The position numbers were made by a program, and so were the translations under genes. From the IMG/VR virus record IMGVR_UViG_3300027534_000005, positions 1 through 39,828 of that record: a stretch of DNA of 39,828 nucleotides; one strand, 5' to 3'. This document shows positions 37,108 to 39,828 of this stretch, piece after piece (position 1 is the first letter of the stretch; every line of letters starts with the position of its first letter). The stretch is from a virus. The notes beneath the pieces were generated by a model. The model had not been told where the DNA came from, did no database searches, and saw only the letters and a program-made list of their open reading frames with translations.

Positions 37108-37556
37108 GCTCTGTCCCTGAATAGAGTGATGATGATGATGGTGAAATAGATGGAGAAGGCTAAGACAATTGCTAAAGCTCCCCACCACATACCTTCAATA
37201 ATCTTGACTCGTCTACGCATCTTCCTGCGTATCTCTTCTTCCTGTGCTTCCTTGCGTTGCTTCGCTGCCTTAGCTTGAAACATACGCCAGTCGTTGATGA
37301 GGCCGGGTCTGCCGTAATAGGTCATAGCCTGTTCAAGCTCTTCCTTCTTTGCCTTTATCTGCTCAAGAGCAAAGAACTCTTCAGCATCGGTGTTGATGGT
37401 GTCACCACTCTTATCAAGCAAACGCTTACGTAATGTAGCTTCGCTATCAAAGAGTTGTGACAAAGCCTTGCCAGCATTCATCAAGTCACCAGTGTTCGAT
37501 ACAGCTTCCTTGATAACAGCAAACGCTGCATTAGCAGCAGCGAGTTCTACAAGCAT
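37104..37556 (-). CDS. Conserved phage membrane protein, 150 aa
   Basis: Start overlaps the preceding stop (TAATG). The N-half (MLVELAAANAAFAVIKEAVSNTGDLMNAGKALSQLFD) and a central Lys/Glu-rich coiled-coil region lead to one C-terminal membrane segment (MWWGALAIVLAFSIYFTIIIITLF). I recognise this protein type from late regions of environmental phages; its role is unknown, possibly virion or lysis related. Confidence 0.78.
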   Translation of the reverse strand: MLVELAAANAAFAVIKEAVSNTGDLMNAGKALSQLFDSEATLRKRLLDKSGDTINTDAEEFFALEQIKAKKEELEQAMTYYGRPGLINDWRMFQAKAAKQRKEAQEEEIRRKMRRRVKIIEGMWWGALAIVLAFSIYFTIIIITLFRDRA

Positions 37557-37759
37557 TATCGAAACATACGCTCACCAACAAAGGTGAGGATGCCGCCGAA
37601 TAACGAAGCGATGGTCATACCCATCCAGAACCCACCCTTGCTTTGATTAGCCAATGCCAGCAGCTTCTTTATGTCAGCGTCCATACTGTCCACCTTCTTA
37701 CTGAGGGTGTCAACAGTGCTGATCAGCTTGCCATATTCGACAGGATCTATATGTTCCAT
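37556..37759 (-). CDS. Small coiled-coil/TM protein (XhlA-like layout), 67 aa
   Basis: An N-terminal heptad-like helix (YGKLISTVDTLSKKVDSMDADIKKLLALANQ) and a C-terminal membrane segment (GFWMGMTIASLFGGILTFVG) give the same layout as haemolysin XhlA-type proteins that accompany holins. Homology is not certain. Located at the start of the lysis group. Confidence 0.7.
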   Translation of the reverse strand: MEHIDPVEYGKLISTVDTLSKKVDSMDADIKKLLALANQSKGGFWMGMTIASLFGGILTFVGERMFR

Positions 37760-37783
37760 TTGTACTACTACCTACACAGACGC

Positions 37784-38080
37784 TTATGCGTTCCAAGGTG
37801 TGCCAGTGGCGGTCACAGGGTTTTTCTGCAAGGCAATGTTCTGAGCCAGAGAAGCCTCTGTTGCGTCCTTGTCCACGCCCGATGCCCAGCACCAGCCCAG
37901 CACTTCAGCCTCGGTGACATCAGCGTAAGGGATGGTGGGGGAGCCATCAGCCCATGAGCAGGTGGAGTAGATGGAGGCGCTGTATTCACCGTCAACGGCT
38001 GTGCAGGTCCAGTGGGCTGTGGTGATGAAGCCTGTTGCTACATCGTAATTGGTGGCTGTGATTGTCCAAGTTGCGGTCAT
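37784..38080 (-). CDS. Small beta-rich protein next to tail fibre, 98 aa
   Basis: Start set at ATG 38080 because AAAGGA lies 8 bases upstream; an upstream in-frame ATG at 38095 lacks one. Reads MTATWTITATNYDVATGFITTAHWTCTAVDGEYSASIYSTCSW, a repeated beta-hairpin pattern, then an acidic helix. Similar short proteins follow tail-fibre genes in many phages, where they may assist or decorate the fibre; the function here is inferred. Confidence 0.75.
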   Translation of the reverse strand: MTATWTITATNYDVATGFITTAHWTCTAVDGEYSASIYSTCSWADGSPTIPYADVTEAEVLGWCWASGVDKDATEASLAQNIALQKNPVTATGTPWNA

Positions 38081-38095
38081 GATATTTCCTTTCAA

Positions 38096-39828
38096 TTAAC
38101 CCATGCGGTAAAGCACGAAAGTGTTTGTCGCAGTGCGACGAATGCGGAACTGCGCAGATGTCCCAGTGGCAATTGTCAAACCACCCAGCGATGTTACGCC
38201 AGTGTTGATTGCCATTGTGATGGTGCCGGAGGCAGTGTTGATGACGGTGAAGTCATAACCCAAGTTGACCGCAGCCCAAGAAACCAGAGTTTCCAGCGTA
38301 GTGCCAAGAGGCATCGTCACGGTGTAGCTTGTGCCAGTCGTGTTGATGATCTGGCCTTGGATGTTGGCGTTGGTCAGAGTCGCTGTGGTGCTGATGGATG
38401 CAGGAGCGGGTGCCCAGACGACCACTGCACCAGCTTGGACTTGCACGTTACCTGAAGCGTCGATACGGGCGCGTTCGGTGCCGTTTGTGGCAAACAGCAA
38501 AGGGGAATTGCTCGTTACAAAGATTTCCCCGGTGTTTGCGCCAGAACGAATTTCCATGTTGCTTACGTTTGTGCCAGTCCTTTGCAAACGGAGTGTGGCG
38601 TTCGTGCTGTCTCTTTCAATTTCCAAACCGCTACCCGAAGCAAAGGCAGGGGCACTCGTCCCAATACCCACGTTGCCGGAGGAGTCGATACGCATGCGTT
38701 CGGAGCCGCCTGTGCTAAAAAGAAGCGGAGTAGAACCGCTTGTTACAACAAATTCTGCAGCAGTTTCTCCGGCGCGAATTTCCATGTTGCTTGGGCTTGT
38801 GCCAGTCCTTTGCAAACGGAGTGTGGCGTTCGTGCTGTCTCTTTCAATTTCCAAACCGCTACCCGAAGCAAAGGCAGGGGCACTCGTCCCAATACCCAAA
38901 TTCCCACTTGCATCCAGCGTCATCGCCTGTGTGAAGGTGATGGCAGCATCCGCTGTACCGGAGGGGGCGTTGTACCAGATGTGCTGGCCGTTCAACTGCG
39001 TGTATTCGGTTGCAAAACTGGAAGCGATGTATTTGCGTGCAGAGCCGTCAAAGAAGTAGTTGTACCCAAGATATGCTGCTGCATTGGTTGCCCAGAATGA
39101 TGCGTTGCGGTTTTGAAGGGCCGTACTTGTAGCACCCCAAGCACTCGGAGTAACTCCCAAGCCGAGGTTGCCGGAGGAGTCGATGCGCATGCGTTCTACG
39201 CCTGTCGCACTGGTGCTGTCTGATGTCGCAAAGGTCAGGCTAACCAAATTTCCAGCAGAATTCTCAATCACGCTGACAATCTTTGCCTTCGCGCCTGTAC
39301 CGTTGGTAGAGGCATCGTTGGCGTAGAAGTCAATTTCACCGATGACGTTCCCGGTCGTCAGCGCCGTGTTGGAGTTTTCAAGCGTCAAGACCGCGCCAGT
39401 AGAGCCAGAGCCGCTTGGGTTAAGCAATGAGCGTGGCGAACTCGTCCCAATACCGAGGTTGCCGGAGGCGTCAAGGCGCATGCGCTCTGTGTCAGAAACA
39501 CCAAACGCCAACGGACGTGCTCCGTTAAAGAACTGTGTTGTGCCGTTGTCTTCAATGTAACCTGTACCAATAGAGACTGTTCCGCGAGTGCTACCAACCT
39601 CCAGATGTGGGCCGTGAGTAACGACAGTTGGAATGACGCCAATACCCACGTTGCCAGAGGCAGCAATACGCATACGCTCAGTTGGCGTTACCGAGTTTGT
39701 ACCAGTTCCGAAAATCAGGTTGCCGCTACCATCGTTGTAGATTCGGCTATCAAGGCCACCAGCAGGAACTGTTAGCAACAATTCAGGCGAAGCCGCTGTT
39801 ACTTGCAAGCGCCCTTGAACAAGAGTCT
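38096..39828 (-). CDS. Tail fibre/tail spike-like protein, C-terminal part (cut by window edge)
   Basis: The frame is open to the right edge (upstream codons read TLVQGRLQVTAAS), so the true start is outside the window. At least five units carry ERMRI-xxSGN(V/L)GIGT-type sequences, alternating with variable segments, a pattern of repetitive phage fibre proteins that form elongated beta-structured stalks. Two units are almost identical. It ends with a compact C-terminal domain (TSYTVTMPLGTTLETLVSWAAVNLGYDF...TNTFVLYRMG) that may bind the host. No intramolecular chaperone (S74) motif is visible. It is followed by a small beta-rich protein gene. Confidence 0.86.
   Translation of the reverse strand, partial: TLVQGRLQVTAASPELLLTVPAGGLDSRIYNDGSGNLIFGTGTNSVTPTERMRIAASGNVGIGVIPTVVTHGPHLEVGSTRGTVSIGTGYIEDNGTTQFFNGARPLAFGVSDTERMRLDASGNLGIGTSSPRSLLNPSGSGSTGAVLTLENSNTALTTGNVIGEIDFYANDASTNGTGAKAKIVSVIENSAGNLVSLTFATSDSTSATGVERMRIDSSGNLGLGVTPSAWGATSTALQNRNASFWATNAAAYLGYNYFFDGSARKYIASSFATEYTQLNGQHIWYNAPSGTADAAITFTQAMTLDASGNLGIGTSAPAFASGSGLEIERDSTNATLRLQRTGTSPSNMEIRAGETAAEFVVTSGSTPLLFSTGGSERMRIDSSGNVGIGTSAPAFASGSGLEIERDSTNATLRLQRTGTNVSNMEIRSGANTGEIFVTSNSPLLFATNGTERARIDASGNVQVQAGAVVVWAPAPASISTTATLTNANIQGQIINTTGTSYTVTMPLGTTLETLVSWAAVNLGYDFTVINTASGTITMAINTGVTSLGGLTIATGTSAQFRIRRTATNTFVLYRMG
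38569..38898 (-). repeat. Direct repeat, 102 bp perfect, 228-bp period, in the tail fibre gene
   Basis: Bases 38569-38670 and 38797-38898 are identical; similarity extends left to about 38547 and 38775 with a few changes. The period is 228 bp (76 codons), so gain or loss of a unit keeps the frame. It codes the SAPAFASGSGLEIERDSTNA-type unit twice. Confidence 0.92.

Noticed and set aside
37104-37188. Poly-His N-terminus (HHHHHH) of the EF-hand-like protein
   Set aside because: It comes from a run of GAT triplets upstream of the real ATG at 37107, which overlaps the preceding stop and fits the coupled gene order.
38331-39059. 242-aa plus-strand frame opposite the tail fibre gene
   Set aside because: Antisense shadow of a low-stop, repetitive gene; no ribosome-binding site and repeats mirror the fibre repeats.

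Overview
The window is about 40 kb of a tailed double-stranded DNA phage (Caudoviricetes), probably podovirus-like and possibly temperate. Evidence: two convergent gene blocks, a complete phage replication and nucleotide-metabolism set, a tyrosine recombinase, a lysis cassette with an embedded Rz1, and very large virion proteins. The host is not determinable from sequence alone. The M15 endolysin with an i-spanin/o-spanin pair and the sigma70-like promoters indicate a Gram-negative bacterium. Terminase, portal and capsid genes are not in the window and presumably lie past the right edge.

Positions 1-25,887 (plus strand) form an early/middle block of tightly packed genes, mostly with overlapping stop/start codons (ATGA type). 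In order: small accessory proteins and a SleB-type lipoprotein hydrolase (1-3,106); a DUF932 protein; HNH cassette 1; an ADP-ribosylglycohydrolase; a run of tiny genes (5,523-7,091); a tyrosine integrase; HNH cassette 2; ThyX; primase-helicase; a zincin-like protein; a family-B-like DNA polymerase split in two by a GIY-YIG endonuclease gene; a single-stranded DNA-binding protein candidate; 5'-3' exonuclease; dATP/dGTP diphosphohydrolase; HNH nuclease; RNA ligase; MazG; ribonucleotide reductase NrdA/NrdB; PhoH; a PD-(D/E)XK-like protein; an N4 gp49/Sf6 gp66 family protein; and a low-molecular-weight phosphatase-like protein. A tRNA-Trp and a symmetric terminator (25,972-26,083) close the block.

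Positions 26,096-39,828 (minus strand) form the late block, read right to left. It holds a tail fibre (cut by the window edge), small membrane proteins, Rz with embedded Rz1, an M15 endolysin, a 781-aa virion protein with eleven 22-residue repeats, three smaller proteins, and a 1,775-aa giant protein with an ADP-ribosyltransferase-like region near its C-terminus. Its promoter is outside the window.

The most unusual content is three mobile-endonuclease insertions and the RNAs with two of them. Each HNH cassette (4,038-4,688 and 8,171-8,862) starts with a TGATATAAC box at the stop codon of the preceding gene. It then encodes a ~118-nt RNA that folds the same way in both copies: a hairpin, a 7-nt linker, an 18-position stem enclosing a GCAA-tetraloop hairpin and an 8-bp hairpin, and a 7-bp kissing interaction between two loops that is kept by compensatory changes. 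The RNA ends in a U-run and the HNH gene follows. The third insertion separates the polymerase palm (motifs A, B, C) from its KxY/thumb part with no room for an intron ribozyme.

No gene-free gap exceeds 300 bases. The longest are the two RNA regions (about 140-160 bases each).
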